Shown one piece after another: positions 16,102 through 26,063 of a DNA stretch of 64,000 nt (position 1 is the first letter of the stretch; each line of letters begins with the position of its first letter). The DNA lies in the NCBI RefSeq assembly GCF_036016755.1, contig NZ_JAYXIH010000004.1, forward strand, positions 1-64,000, read 5' to 3'. The position numbers and the translations under genes were made by a program. Origin of the DNA: Aurantimonas coralicida_A. Its GTDB lineage: Bacteria; Pseudomonadota; Alphaproteobacteria; Rhizobiales; Rhizobiaceae. The notes beneath the pieces were generated by a model. That model did not search any database and was not told the DNA's origin. It saw only the letters and a list, made by a program, of their open reading frames with translations.

Positions 16102-17526
16102 TCACGCGTTGATGTGCAGATCGCCTGCGATGGTGTGGGACGCCGCAAAGAACCGCGCCAGCCGCGCGGAAGCGGCGAAACGGACTTGCGGCTCGGGGTC
16201 GTCGAGCAGGCGCTCGATGTGGCGGAGACCCAGCTTCGGATGGTTGGCAAGGACGACGCGGTTCAGCGGATAGGGATCCTCGGCCAGACGCGCGACCACC
16301 TCGCAAGGCGCCGCATGATTGAACGCCACGGCGCGGCGCACGTCCTTGTCCGGGTGGCACGCGATGGCCTCGAGCTTGGAGGCCGGTGTCCGCGGGTTGC
16401 GCCCCAGGGCACCCAGAACGTCCGGGCCATCGTCCTCCAGCAACCGGTCGATCGCCGCGTCCGGCACGTCTTCGCGCAGAGCGACGCCGGCGCGCACCCA
16501 CGCCGCCGCGTCGCATGCCAGAACCGACAGCAGCGGCCCGGGGCAGGACGGATTGCGGGCCGCGCCGCGCCGCACCTCCATCACCGGGTCGGCTGCCAGA
16601 CGGCGCAGAAGATCGTCACAAACCGCCGGATTGCGCGCGATCCACCGGCGTACCCACGCGTCGGGATCGCTGGCCAGCCGGCTCATGACCTTGGCGGAAA
16701 GCCGCTCGCGCCGAGCGGCGATGCGGCGAACCCTTGGCGAGGGTTCATCCTGCGGATCGTCAAGAAACGCGCCCGACATGACGCAATTGCGAACCGCCGC
16801 CGCGCGGACCCTCTCGTCGTCATCGGCGAAAAGGCGGTTCAGCATGGCCGCGCCGAGCCCAGGGTTCGCGGCAAGCTTGCGCCGAATCAACGCATCCGCA
16901 CTCGCCTCGGCCATTGCGAGAAGGCTGCGAGCGGTGTTCGGATGGGCGGCGACCTCGGCCCGTACATTGCGATCGCCGGTGGCCCACAACGTCTGCAATA
17001 GCTCGGCATCGGCAAATGGGCCGTGAGCCGCGTTCCTGTCGATCAGACCATCGCCTTCGGCGACCAGTTGGGCAAGAACGTCGCAAGGCGCATTCGGATT
17101 GCCCGCCACGGCCCGACGCACCGCGATCGACGGATCGCCGGCAAGGACGGCGAGTGTCGCGGCCTCCGCTCTTGGATGCGCGGCGACATAGCGCCGGATG
17201 CGGTCCGAAGCATCCTCCGCCAGCAGCCGCGCGAGCGTCGACGGCCGGGTCGCGGGATTCTTCGCCAGCCGCAACCGGATCGCGGCGTTCGCGTCGGTGG
17301 ATATTCGGTCGAGCAGATCGGCGGATGCGTAAGGTGCGGCAGCGAATGTCAGCCTGAGCCGCGGCGTCGCCAGGATCACCGCCTCCAAGGCCTGCCGATC
17401 CCGCACATCGGCATGCGGATAAGCACCAAGCGCGGCGTAGGAATCGCCCGCGTCGAGCAGGCGATCGATGAACGCCAGTAACGCGTCGCCATTGACCATC
17501 GTCGCTGTCCCGAACCAGAGGGTCAT
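16102..17526 (-). CDS. Leucine-rich-repeat-variant (LRV) protein in the electron-transfer operon
   Basis: A 474-aa helical repeat protein. From residue ~55 to the end, roughly 24-residue units recur with the core '(A/N)xP....LLxxLAxDxxxxVRxxVAxNP' (e.g. AAHPRAEAATLAVLAGDPSI, AVAGNPNAPCDVLAQL), about 16 copies. This is the pattern of leucine-rich-repeat variant or HEAT-like solenoids. There is no signal peptide, membrane helix or enzyme motif, and no N-terminal Cys cluster of the 4Fe-4S LRV type. ATG 17526 overlaps the previous stop as ATGA, so longer readings of the frame are rejected. It is wedged between dgcB-like and etfB, which suggests a scaffold or assembly factor for the electron chain. 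Function unknown. Confidence 0.7.
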   Translation of the reverse strand: MTLWFGTATMVNGDALLAFIDRLLDAGDSYAALGAYPHADVRDRQALEAVILATPRLRLTFAAAPYASADLLDRISTDANAAIRLRLAKNPATRPSTLARLLAEDASDRIRRYVAAHPRAEAATLAVLAGDPSIAVRRAVAGNPNAPCDVLAQLVAEGDGLIDRNAAHGPFADAELLQTLWATGDRNVRAEVAAHPNTARSLLAMAEASADALIRRKLAANPGLGAAMLNRLFADDDERVRAAAVRNCVMSGAFLDDPQDEPSPRVRRIAARRERLSAKVMSRLASDPDAWVRRWIARNPAVCDDLLRRLAADPVMEVRRGAARNPSCPGPLLSVLACDAAAWVRAGVALREDVPDAAIDRLLEDDGPDVLGALGRNPRTPASKLEAIACHPDKDVRRAVAFNHAAPCEVVARLAEDPYPLNRVVLANHPKLGLRHIERLLDDPEPQVRFAASARLARFFAASHTIAGDLHINA

Positions 17527-19676
17527 GCTTGCCCGACCGGTTCTTGTTGCGCGAGATCGGCGCCGGACGCGTCGTCCGCCATTGCCTCCGCGACCAGTTC
17601 GATCAATTCCATGACCCGGAAATTGCTTTCGTTTCCGGTTCCCTTGACGCCGTCCTCCATCATGTTCAGGCACTTCGGGCAGTTGACCACCAGGATTTCC
17701 AGCCCGTCGATCTCAGCCGCTTCGGCGGCACGGAGTTCGGCCGGCTTCTTCAATTCCGGTGGATCAGGGAGCCAGATTCGGCCGCCGCCCGCGCCGCAGC
17801 AGAACGAATTGTCCTTGCTCCGCCGCATCTCGACGAGGTCCACGCCGAGCTTCGACAACACCTGACGCGGCGGTTCGGCGCCGTCGTTGAGCCGGCCGAG
17901 ATGGCATGGATCGTGATAGGTGACCCTGTAGGGCAAGGTCTTCGGCGTCGCCACGGCACCCTCACGGATCAGCCGCTCCAGCATCGCGCTGGCGTGCTCG
18001 ATGCGATAAGTCCCGCCGAATTCGGGATATTCGTTCTTGATCGTGTTGAAGGTGTGCGGGTCGGTGGTGACGATCGACGTGAACGCACATTCCTTCAAAA
18101 GCGCGATATTCGCCTCGGCGAGAGCCTGGAACAAGCCTTCCTCGCCCACCCGGCGGACGTCGTTGCCGGCGGTCTGCTCGTCCTCGTAGAGAATGCCGAA
18201 ATCGACCCCCGCCGCATGGAGGATTCGGGCGAAGGCCAGCGTCACCTTCTGCGAGCGTGGATCGAACGAGGCGTAGTCGCCGACATACCAGAGCACGTCG
18301 ACCGGCTCGGCGCGGGCGTCCTTGATGGTGAAGTCGAGAGACTTCGTCCAGCGCGGCCGCTTGCGCCGGGATTCGCCCAGCGAGTTGCCGGATTTCTGCA
18401 GGCTCTTCAAGGTGGTCTGCAGCATCGGATCGAACTCGCCCTCCTCGATCAGGGCGCGGCGCATCTGGACGATCATCGGCAGATGCTCGATGCCGACCGG
18501 GCAAATCTCGGTGCAGGCGCCGCAGGTCCGACAGGACCACAAGGTCTCGGGTCTGATCTGATTGATGCCGTCGCCGATCACCTGAATCGGGTCGGCGGGC
18601 ATGCGCGCGCCCGACAGCGTATCGTTCGCGAGTTCCCGCAGGCTCAGCACCATGTCACGTGGCGATAGCGGAAACCCCGACGCGTTTGCCGGGCAAGCCT
18701 CGTGGCAGCGGCCGCATTTGGTGCAGGCGTCGAAGTTCAGAAGATATTTGTCCGAGAAGTCGGCGAGTTCGGAAAAGCCGATCTTGTCCTGATCGACATC
18801 CGCCGTCGGCAGGCGACGCTTGGCGTCCGGATCGACCGCCATCAGCGCGCCCATGGCGGTGAAGATGTGCTGCACCTTGGTGTATGGAACGAGGCCGATG
18901 AAGGCGAGCGCGAGAAGACCATGGGTCCACCAGAGCCCCATGCGGAACCCCGCGCCACCTTCGGGGCCGATGCCGATCCCTTGTAGAATAGAGGCGGTCA
19001 CGGTGCCGACCGGCGACCACCACCGGTAATCCCAGACCGTCGGGTCGCCCTGCAGCCAGACCAGCCGGGAAGCCTCCAGCAGAAAGCCGGTCGCGGCGAT
19101 CAGGATAAGGGTCCAAAGGAACGCCCAGTCCTCGCGGCGATAGGACGCGCGGTCGTAGTCGGGCTCGTCGGGCGCGCGATCGGGGCGGCGGTAATCCAGT
19201 TTCGGAAGCGCCAGCCACTTGCGCCGGTACATCATATAAAGAAGGCCGGCGATCAGCCCGACACCGGCAATGTCCAGGACCAGCGAGAAAATGAGGTAGA
19301 ACGAGCCGTACCAGAATTTGAGCCCGGTCAACGGTTCGATGATGTCGTATTCCAACGTGATGATGCTGGTACCGATGAACAGCAGCACGAAACCGAAGAA
19401 GATCAGGGCGTGCGCGGAGCCCGCCCGGCGCGCGCGCCGCTTAATCGTGCGATGCGAAAGAACCGTCTCGACCATCCGCGCAAAACGCGGCCAGAACGGC
19501 GACCATGCGCCGGAACGCACACCCCTGCGGTATTTCCGGACCTGCATGTAAACGCCGTAGACGAAAGCGGCTATGGCCACGACGGCCGCAACGTAGAAGA
19601 CGAGGGTCATCCAAACCGGAAAATCCTGAAACAGGATGCGCGTCACGTCCCGCGGGTCGTGTTCGGGGCTGATCAT
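17523..19676 (-). CDS. Membrane Fe-S oxidoreductase (DgcB/HdrD-like), probable ETF or dehydrogenase electron acceptor
   Basis: A 717-aa protein. About six membrane segments occupy residues ~18-270 (VWMTLVFYVAAVVAIAAFVY, ALIFFGFVLLFIGTS, FWYGSFYLIFSLVLDIAGVG, LWTLILIAATGFLLEAS), as in NarI-like heme subunits. Two 4Fe-4S motifs follow, C-x2-C-x2-C-x3-C at 318-328 (CTKCGRCHEAC) and 382-392 (CRTCGACTEIC). A C-terminal CCG region contains SFCCGAGGG and CPKCLNMMEDG. The layout matches DgcB of dimethylglycine catabolism and heterodisulfide-reductase D types. It is inferred to move electrons from ETF or TMADH to quinone. ATG 19676 has AGGAGGAG upstream. Confidence 0.8.
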   Translation of the reverse strand: MISPEHDPRDVTRILFQDFPVWMTLVFYVAAVVAIAAFVYGVYMQVRKYRRGVRSGAWSPFWPRFARMVETVLSHRTIKRRARRAGSAHALIFFGFVLLFIGTSIITLEYDIIEPLTGLKFWYGSFYLIFSLVLDIAGVGLIAGLLYMMYRRKWLALPKLDYRRPDRAPDEPDYDRASYRREDWAFLWTLILIAATGFLLEASRLVWLQGDPTVWDYRWWSPVGTVTASILQGIGIGPEGGAGFRMGLWWTHGLLALAFIGLVPYTKVQHIFTAMGALMAVDPDAKRRLPTADVDQDKIGFSELADFSDKYLLNFDACTKCGRCHEACPANASGFPLSPRDMVLSLRELANDTLSGARMPADPIQVIGDGINQIRPETLWSCRTCGACTEICPVGIEHLPMIVQMRRALIEEGEFDPMLQTTLKSLQKSGNSLGESRRKRPRWTKSLDFTIKDARAEPVDVLWYVGDYASFDPRSQKVTLAFARILHAAGVDFGILYEDEQTAGNDVRRVGEEGLFQALAEANIALLKECAFTSIVTTDPHTFNTIKNEYPEFGGTYRIEHASAMLERLIREGAVATPKTLPYRVTYHDPCHLGRLNDGAEPPRQVLSKLGVDLVEMRRSKDNSFCCGAGGGRIWLPDPPELKKPAELRAAEAAEIDGLEILVVNCPKCLNMMEDGVKGTGNESNFRVMELIELVAEAMADDASGADLAQQEPVGQA

Positions 19677-19776
19677 CGTGGCCGCTCCTCCTGATCTCAC
19701 GGAAACCATCGTCGGACATCGCGCATCCCGGGCGTCTCGTTCCGGACCCGGACGAGGGTCGGGCGGGCGCGCCGGG

Positions 19777-19809
19777 AGTCGGGCCGGCCGTCCACCGGCT
19801 GGCCCGACT
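19777..19809 (-). terminator. Intercistronic hairpin between the TMADH and Fe-S genes
   Basis: AGTCGGGCC (19777-19785) pairs with GGCCCGACT (19801-19809), and an inner GGCCG/CGGCT pairing leaves a 5-base loop. It lies in the 147-bp gap between the TMADH-type stop (19824) and the next start (19676). There is no U-run on the transcript side. It is more likely a processing or mRNA-stability element that raises TMADH above the membrane subunit than a full stop. Confidence 0.5.
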
Positions 19810-19823
19810 TTCCTCTTTGCGTT

Positions 19824-22022
19824 CTAGAGCTTCCACTCCTGGCGGTACTCGCCGCCGGGCAGGTAAGCCGAGCCCCAGACCGAGGCTTCGCGCTTGTAGG
19901 CAAGCGGAAGCTGTGGATTGGCTTCCTCGATCTCGCGAGCGATGCGATGCCCGTCGAAGGTCGCATCGGCCATCAGCTTCGGCGCCCAGGCATCGCCGAC
20001 CACGTAGACACCCTTGATGTCGTTCGCGGCCCACTCGTCCTTGCGGGCCTTGAGTTCGCGGAACAGCCCATCGTTCGATCGACGCCCCGTGACCAGAACC
20101 AGCGTGTCGTACTCGTGCCACTCGTGGGTTCGGTTCTCCACGCGCGGGATCACCCCAGGGCCGCGATACTCCCGCCGGGAGCCGTCGCCCCAGATGTTGT
20201 AGATTTCGATCCGACCATCCTCGACTTTGGTGACCCAGCTGTCGCCGACGACCCGGACATGCAACTCGTGCAGGCGGCGGTGCATGTTCGGCGCCTCCAG
20301 CGTGAAGTGCATGTATTTGCCGAACCCGACGCCATCGATCACCGACACCTCGTGGCCCTTGGCGGCCAGCATCTCGGCCAATGACGGGCCCATGAAATAT
20401 GGATCCGCGTTGAGGATCGTGACCCGCTTGCCGACGGCCTTGCCGTCGACCAGGATCTGCTCCGGTGTCGCGTGGTTCGGCTTGCTGGAATCGATTCCCG
20501 GAATCGGATCATGGCTGAGGGCGTTGGTGCCGTCGCCGCACCAGGACGAGCCGGTGGCGAGGATCACCTTGTCGGCGCCGTAGGCGAGGACATCGTCCGC
20601 CGTCAACGCCTTGCCGCCGAGCGCCAATTGGCTGTCGCGGTTCTTCTTGACCAGCTTGTCGAGCTGCACTTCGCGATAGTCGCGGTGATAGCCCCACTCG
20701 CCGAGACCCGGCAGCGTCACCACCGTATTGACGTGGCCGCCCACCTTGTCGGCGCTGTCGGCCAGATGGACCACATAGCCGCGCTCCATCAGCACCCGCG
20801 CCGCCTCGCCGCCCGCCGGACCGGCGCCGATCACTAGAATGGTATCGTCGGACCCGGCCTGCTCGAACTTCTCGGGGTGCCAGCCGCGGCGGTATTCCTC
20901 GCCCGCGGTGGCGTTCTGGGTGCAGATCATCGGCGGTCCGCCGATCTCCCAGCGCGAGATGCAGACGTTGCAACCAATACAGGTCCGCACGTCGTCCATC
21001 CGGCCTTCCTGGATCTTCTGCGGCAGGAACGGGTCCGAGATCGATGGGCGGGCGCAGCTGATGATGTCGAGTTCACCGTTGCGGATGACCTCGGCCATCT
21101 TTTCCGGATCGGTGAAACGGCCAACGCCCAAAACGGCCTTCTTGGAATGTTGCTTGACGAATTTCTGCCACGGGATCTGGTGGCCCTGGCGATAAAATCG
21201 CGACGGACCGGCATCCTCGCCCCATTCGGCGATGTCGCCGACCTTGATGTCCCAGACATCGACCAGATCGTCCGCGAGCTGAATGAACTTGATGCCGTCG
21301 ACCTCGACCTCGACACCGGCGGTGCCGTAGAGCGAGTCGATCGCGAAACGCGAGGCGATGGCGCAGTCGTTCCCGACCGCTTTCTTCACCTGTTCCAGGG
21401 TCTCGACCCAGAACCGGGCGCGGTTCTCGAATGCGCCGCCGTACTTGTCGGTGCGCTTGTTGTGGTAGGGCGACAGGAACTGCACCGGCAGATAGGCGTG
21501 GCCGCCATAGACATTGACGATGTCGAAGCCTGCGTCGCGCGAGCGGAGCGCCGCGTCGACATAATACTGCTGGACCTGACGAATGTCGTCATGGTCCATC
21601 TCGTGGCAGTAGGTCAGGGTCTCGAATTCCGAGGCGTACTGGGTGGCGCCGCGCGGCGTGCAGCGGGTCTCCATGCAAGGCGCGTGCGACGAGCCATACC
21701 ACAGCTCGACGCCGGCCAGCGCGTCGTGCCTGTGGATCTCGTCGGTCATCGCCCGCAGGTTGCGCACGTCGCCTTCGTCCCAGATCCGCGCCGAGACGCG
21801 GTGGGTATCGTCGGATTCCGGGTGGATCGAGCAATATTCGGTGTTGATGGCCCCCCAGCCACCCTCGGCCTTGACGCCGCGATGCGCCGCCTGGAAGCCC
21901 GGCTTGTCCGACCCCGCCCCGATGCAGTGCGGACTCTGATGGAACCGGTTCTTCATCACCTTCGGACCGATCTGGATCGGCTCGAAAAGGATATCGTATT
22001 TGGCCGGTCGCTTGTCTGCCAT
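19824..22022 (-). CDS. Trimethylamine dehydrogenase-type flavoprotein (TMADH/DMADH family)
   Basis: A 732-aa enzyme. The old-yellow-enzyme barrel (1-~385) is followed by a 4Fe-4S motif (CIGCNVCISRWEIGGPPMIC) and two Rossmann domains (VIGAGPAGGEAARVL; late VVGDAWAPKLMADATFDGHR). Cys33 in FHQSPHCIGAG aligns with Cys30 of Methylophilus TMADH, which carries 6-S-cysteinyl FMN. Tyr63 in NTEYCSIHP aligns with Tyr60, which is Gln in dimethylamine dehydrogenase. The Trp residues of the aromatic bowl (EWGEDAGPSR, SRWEIGG) are kept. It is therefore predicted to demethylate a trimethylammonium-type amine to a secondary amine plus formaldehyde, passing electrons to ETF. GGGGAGAAAC precedes the ATG. Confidence 0.85.
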   Translation of the reverse strand: MADKRPAKYDILFEPIQIGPKVMKNRFHQSPHCIGAGSDKPGFQAAHRGVKAEGGWGAINTEYCSIHPESDDTHRVSARIWDEGDVRNLRAMTDEIHRHDALAGVELWYGSSHAPCMETRCTPRGATQYASEFETLTYCHEMDHDDIRQVQQYYVDAALRSRDAGFDIVNVYGGHAYLPVQFLSPYHNKRTDKYGGAFENRARFWVETLEQVKKAVGNDCAIASRFAIDSLYGTAGVEVEVDGIKFIQLADDLVDVWDIKVGDIAEWGEDAGPSRFYRQGHQIPWQKFVKQHSKKAVLGVGRFTDPEKMAEVIRNGELDIISCARPSISDPFLPQKIQEGRMDDVRTCIGCNVCISRWEIGGPPMICTQNATAGEEYRRGWHPEKFEQAGSDDTILVIGAGPAGGEAARVLMERGYVVHLADSADKVGGHVNTVVTLPGLGEWGYHRDYREVQLDKLVKKNRDSQLALGGKALTADDVLAYGADKVILATGSSWCGDGTNALSHDPIPGIDSSKPNHATPEQILVDGKAVGKRVTILNADPYFMGPSLAEMLAAKGHEVSVIDGVGFGKYMHFTLEAPNMHRRLHELHVRVVGDSWVTKVEDGRIEIYNIWGDGSRREYRGPGVIPRVENRTHEWHEYDTLVLVTGRRSNDGLFRELKARKDEWAANDIKGVYVVGDAWAPKLMADATFDGHRIAREIEEANPQLPLAYKREASVWGSAYLPGGEYRQEWKL

Positions 22023-22065
22023 CGTGTTTCTCCCCTGAATTGGCGGCCTGAGGCCTCTTGCTGCG

Positions 22066-22672
22066 TTAGTCTTTGTTCTCCGGCTTTGTTGTCAGGCCCG
22101 TGCTGATCATCAGTGCCGCGGCCAGGAATTTTCTCGGGTCGTCGAAGACCGGCAGCTTCTCCGCCCGCCAGCGATCGTGGAGGCGGCAGACCGGTGGTTC
22201 GCCACGTTCGAGGGCGGCGAGCGCCTCGGCGGCCTCTCGGGCGAAGGCCTTCATCCGGGTGCGCGTGCTCTGCTGATACGTGTCCCAATGCTTCGCCTCC
22301 ATGCGCAGGTGGAACAGCGAGGAGCGGGCACGACGGGCGATCCGCATGCCGGCGATAAAGCTGTCCGCCCCGCTCCAAAGCCCGCGCGCGCGGGCATAGA
22401 GCCGGTGGGCGCGCGCTTCCTGGCCGGACAGTCGCTCCGCCAGGGCGGCGTTGGCGAGGCTGGTCGCATAGCGCGGATCGGAGCGGCGGAACCTCCAGAA
22501 GGCGAGGCGTCGGGCCCGGCGCCAGAGCCGGATCGCCTGATCCGCGTCGCCGGACCGCCAAGCAGCCTCGGCGTCCTCCTGCAGCCGCTCCCAGCGCAGA
22601 TCGGCGCGGCGCCAGCCGGCGGCGCGGGCTGCCTTCTCCTCGCGGTTCCGCTTCTCGTCTGACGCCGCGGCG

Positions 22673-22701
<29 letters not shown>
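22066..22701 (-). CDS. TPR-like helical protein of unknown function
   Basis: A 211-aa basic, Arg/Ala-rich protein. Paired helices of about 34 residues resemble TPR units (EDAEAAWRSGDADQAIRLWR...ARRLAFWRF, YATSLANAALAERLSGQEAR), and WDTYQQSTRTRMKAFAREAAEAL follows. There is no signal peptide or membrane helix. ATG 22701 lies inside the 3' end of livF, a 29-bp overlap, and the gene is followed closely by the TMADH-type gene. I do not recognise it. Location between transporter and dehydrogenase suggests a chaperone-like or assembly role in this pathway. Confidence 0.6.
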
Positions 22702-23369
<668 letters not shown>

Positions 23370-23380
<11 letters not shown>

Positions 23381-24134
23381 GGCGCGCACCTCCGAGATAG
23401 GCCCTGATCACCTCCGGATGATTGCGGATTTCGCTCGCCGTGCCCTCGGCCAGCAGCTTGCCGAAATTCATGCAGGTAATGCGGTCGCAAAGTCCCATGA
23501 TCGCGTGCATGTCGTGCTCAACCAGAAGGATGGTCACGCCCGAGGCATTCAGCTTGCGCATCAGCGCCATCATCGCCTTCGTCTCCTCCGGATTCATGCC
23601 GGTGAAGGGCTCGTCGAGCAGCACCATTTCCGGTGCCGAGGCCAGCGCCACCGCCATGCCGAGCGCGCGTTGATGGCCGTGGGAGAGGTCGCCCGCGCGC
23701 TCCTGCGCATGGTCGGCGAGACCGAAGAAATCGAGTGCCCGCTCGGCCTTCTCGCGCGCCGCGTGGCGTTCGGCACGGTCGGTTCCCAGAAGCGCGGTGT
23801 GAAGCGCCGGAAAATGCTGCATGTGCGTGCCGACCAGGGCGTTCTCGACGACGCTCAATTCGGCGAACAGCGTCGAGTGCTGGAAGGTGCGGACCAGCCC
23901 CTTCCGCGCCACTCGGAACATCGGCAGGCCCGAAATCTCCTCGCCCTTGAAACGGACATGACCGGAACTCGGTGTGTAGAATCCCGAGATCATGTTGAAG
24001 GTGGTGGTCTTGCCGGCGCCGTTCGGACCGATCAGGCCGTGGATCGTGCCCTTTTCGACCGTGAATGACAGTGCGTCCACCGCGATCAGGCCACCGAAAC
24101 GCATGGTGAGCTGGTCGACTTCAAGAAGCGTCAT
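23370..24134 (-). CDS. ABC transporter ATPase, LivG type
   Basis: A 254-aa ATPase. Walker A GPNGAGKTTTFNMISG, signature LSHGHQRALGMAVALAS (Gly-His replaces the usual Gly-Gly/Gln pair, as in other LivG proteins), and Walker B MVLLDEPFTGMNPEE are all present. The stop overlaps livF, and the start overlaps livM by 14 bp. ATG 24134 is preceded by GGAGG. It works with LivF as the heterodimeric ATPase. Confidence 0.9.
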
Positions 24135-25134
24135 GGGCCGCCTCCATATCCGTGGCTTTCGCACCCGCCGCCGGTCGCGTGTCGGCGCGCTTCGTCGCTT
24201 GCGTGAACCGCTGTACCAGGCTCTCGAGCCCCTTCGGCAGGAACAGCACCGAGGCGATCAGCACGAGGCCGTAGATCAGCGGCCGCCACTGCTCGAAGCC
24301 GATCTCGCGGAGCACGATCTCATTCAGCACAGTCAGCGCGATGCAGCCCAGGATCGGGCCATAGAAGGTCGCCGTGCCACCGACGATCGCCCAGGTCAGC
24401 ACGAACACCATCATCTCGACGTCGAAGCTGTTCGGATTGATGGTGCCGATATAATGCGCCAGCAGCGCGCCCGAGAGTCCGGCAAATCCGCTGGCGATGA
24501 CGAAGGCCAGCGTGCGCCAGGCGCGAACATTGACGCCGGCCGCCCCCGCAAGCTTGTCCTGCCAGTGGACGGCATGGAAGGTCAGCCCGACGGGCGAGCG
24601 CTCGATCCGCCACAAGACCCACAGCGAGGCGCCCACCACCACAAGGGCGAGATAATAATAGCTGACCGGCTCGAAGAAATCGAAACGCAGCCACCCGAGG
24701 TCGAGGTCCGGCACCCCCTCGATCCGCTTCAAGCCTTTGGGGCCGCCGAAGGGCTCGCGAAACCGTTTCCAAAGCAGGCGGATGATCTCGCCGGCGGCAA
24801 ACGAGCCGATCAGGAAATAGAAGCCCTTCATCCGAAACAGCGGGAAACTCAACACCAGCGCGACGGCCGCGGCGGTCAGCGCCCCGAGTATCGCCGAAAC
24901 CGGCACCCAGATTCCGAAATGCTTGGAATACAGCGCCGAGGCGTAGGCGCCGACACCCATGATGACGACATGACCCAGCGACCATTCGCCGGTCAGCGTC
25001 AGCAGGCGGTAAGAGGCGACCAGCAATACGTTGATGGTCAGAAAGACCAGGATTTCCTGCTGTGAGTAGGACAGCGCGTGGGGCACGAGGATGAGAAGCG
25101 CCGCCAGCGCGATCCATGCGAGCCCCTTAAGCAC
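24121..25134 (-). CDS. ABC transporter permease, LivM type
   Basis: A 337-aa membrane protein with about ten hydrophobic segments and the LivM coupling region (VALVLSFPLFRMKGFYFLIGSFAAGEIIR). GTG 25134 overlaps the livH stop by 8 bp. The C-terminal tail after the last helix is hydrophilic (TKRADTRPAAGAKATDMEAA). It forms the translocation pore with LivH. Confidence 0.88.
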   Translation of the reverse strand: MLKGLAWIALAALLILVPHALSYSQQEILVFLTINVLLVASYRLLTLTGEWSLGHVVIMGVGAYASALYSKHFGIWVPVSAILGALTAAAVALVLSFPLFRMKGFYFLIGSFAAGEIIRLLWKRFREPFGGPKGLKRIEGVPDLDLGWLRFDFFEPVSYYYLALVVVGASLWVLWRIERSPVGLTFHAVHWQDKLAGAAGVNVRAWRTLAFVIASGFAGLSGALLAHYIGTINPNSFDVEMMVFVLTWAIVGGTATFYGPILGCIALTVLNEIVLREIGFEQWRPLIYGLVLIASVLFLPKGLESLVQRFTQATKRADTRPAAGAKATDMEAAHDAS

Positions 25135-25993
25135 GGTCCACCGTCCCGAAGAGGCCCGTCGGTTTCACGATCAGCACGAGCAACATCAGCCCAAGCCCCA
25201 CGATATCGGCGATCACCCCGTCCCAGAACGTCGTGACGAAGGTATGGATGAAGGCGTAGGCGACCGCCGCCACCACCGCCCCCTCCAGCGAGCCAACCCC
25301 GCCGACGATGATCACGATGAAGGCGGTGATGATGACGCTGTGGCCCATATACGGGTTGACGCTGACCAGCGGCGCCGACAGCGCGCCCGCCACCCCGGCC
25401 AGCGCCGCGCCGATGAACATGGCGATGCGCGCGGTCTGGTTGATCGCGATGCCCTGCAAGGCCGCCGCCTCCGGATCCTGGGCACTGGCGCGCAGCGCCC
25501 AGCCGAAACGGGTTTTCTTCAAGAACAGCCAGAGCGCGGTCAGCAGCACGATCGCGGCGATCACGACATAGAGTCGCTGAACCGGAAAGCGGACCCTTTC
25601 GAAAAAGATGATGACGTCCTGGGTCACCGGCGGGACATGCTCCATGCGCACTCCGAAGAGCAGCACGGCCGCCGCCTGCAGGACCATGAGGAAGCCGATC
25701 GAGGCGACGAGCCCCCCGAGCGGGTTGTCGCGGAGCGGGCGAAACAGCGCCCGCTCCATGGCAAGCCCGAGAATGCCGACGAAGACAAGCCCCGCAGCGA
25801 CCGCGATCGGGAACGGGACGGCGAGGTCCGCATAGAGCGCCACCACCGCATAGGCACCCGCCATGAACAGTTCGCCATGGGCGAAATTGATGACCCCCAT
25901 CACGCCGAAGATCAGCACGAGCCCGACGGCCACCAGCGACATGTAGCTGGCGGCATAGATCGCATTCAGTCCGGTTTGCAGAAGCAGGTCCAT
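25127..25993 (-). CDS. ABC transporter permease, LivH type
   Basis: A 288-aa permease starting MDLLLQTGLNAIYAASYMSL, with the LivH signature GVMGVINFAHGELFMAGAYA near the N-terminus and the second conserved stretch GASLRASAQDPEAA-like (WALRASAQDPEAAALQGI). Eight or so helices are visible. ATG 25993 is chosen because the sequence upstream of it does not look like coding. It directly follows the binding-protein gene. Confidence 0.88.
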   Translation of the reverse strand: MDLLLQTGLNAIYAASYMSLVAVGLVLIFGVMGVINFAHGELFMAGAYAVVALYADLAVPFPIAVAAGLVFVGILGLAMERALFRPLRDNPLGGLVASIGFLMVLQAAAVLLFGVRMEHVPPVTQDVIIFFERVRFPVQRLYVVIAAIVLLTALWLFLKKTRFGWALRASAQDPEAAALQGIAINQTARIAMFIGAALAGVAGALSAPLVSVNPYMGHSVIITAFIVIIVGGVGSLEGAVVAAVAYAFIHTFVTTFWDGVIADIVGLGLMLLVLIVKPTGLFGTVDRA

Positions 25994-26063
25994 GGCTCGG
26001 CAGATCGCGACAGGAGAGAAGAAGCGGCGGACCGTCAGGTCCGCCATCGGGCCGGCGCCGGCG

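Noticed and set aside
17527..17673. Extension of the LRV protein into the DgcB-like gene
   Set aside because: The ATG at 17526 overlaps the upstream stop as ATGA. The longer frame is only the antiphase reading of the Fe-S gene.
19824..22022. Histamine dehydrogenase or DgcA (dimethylglycine) identity
   Set aside because: The residues around the FMN-linking Cys and the Tyr at the aromatic bowl match the TMADH branch rather than histamine dehydrogenase or the DgcA pattern, although substrate testing is still required.
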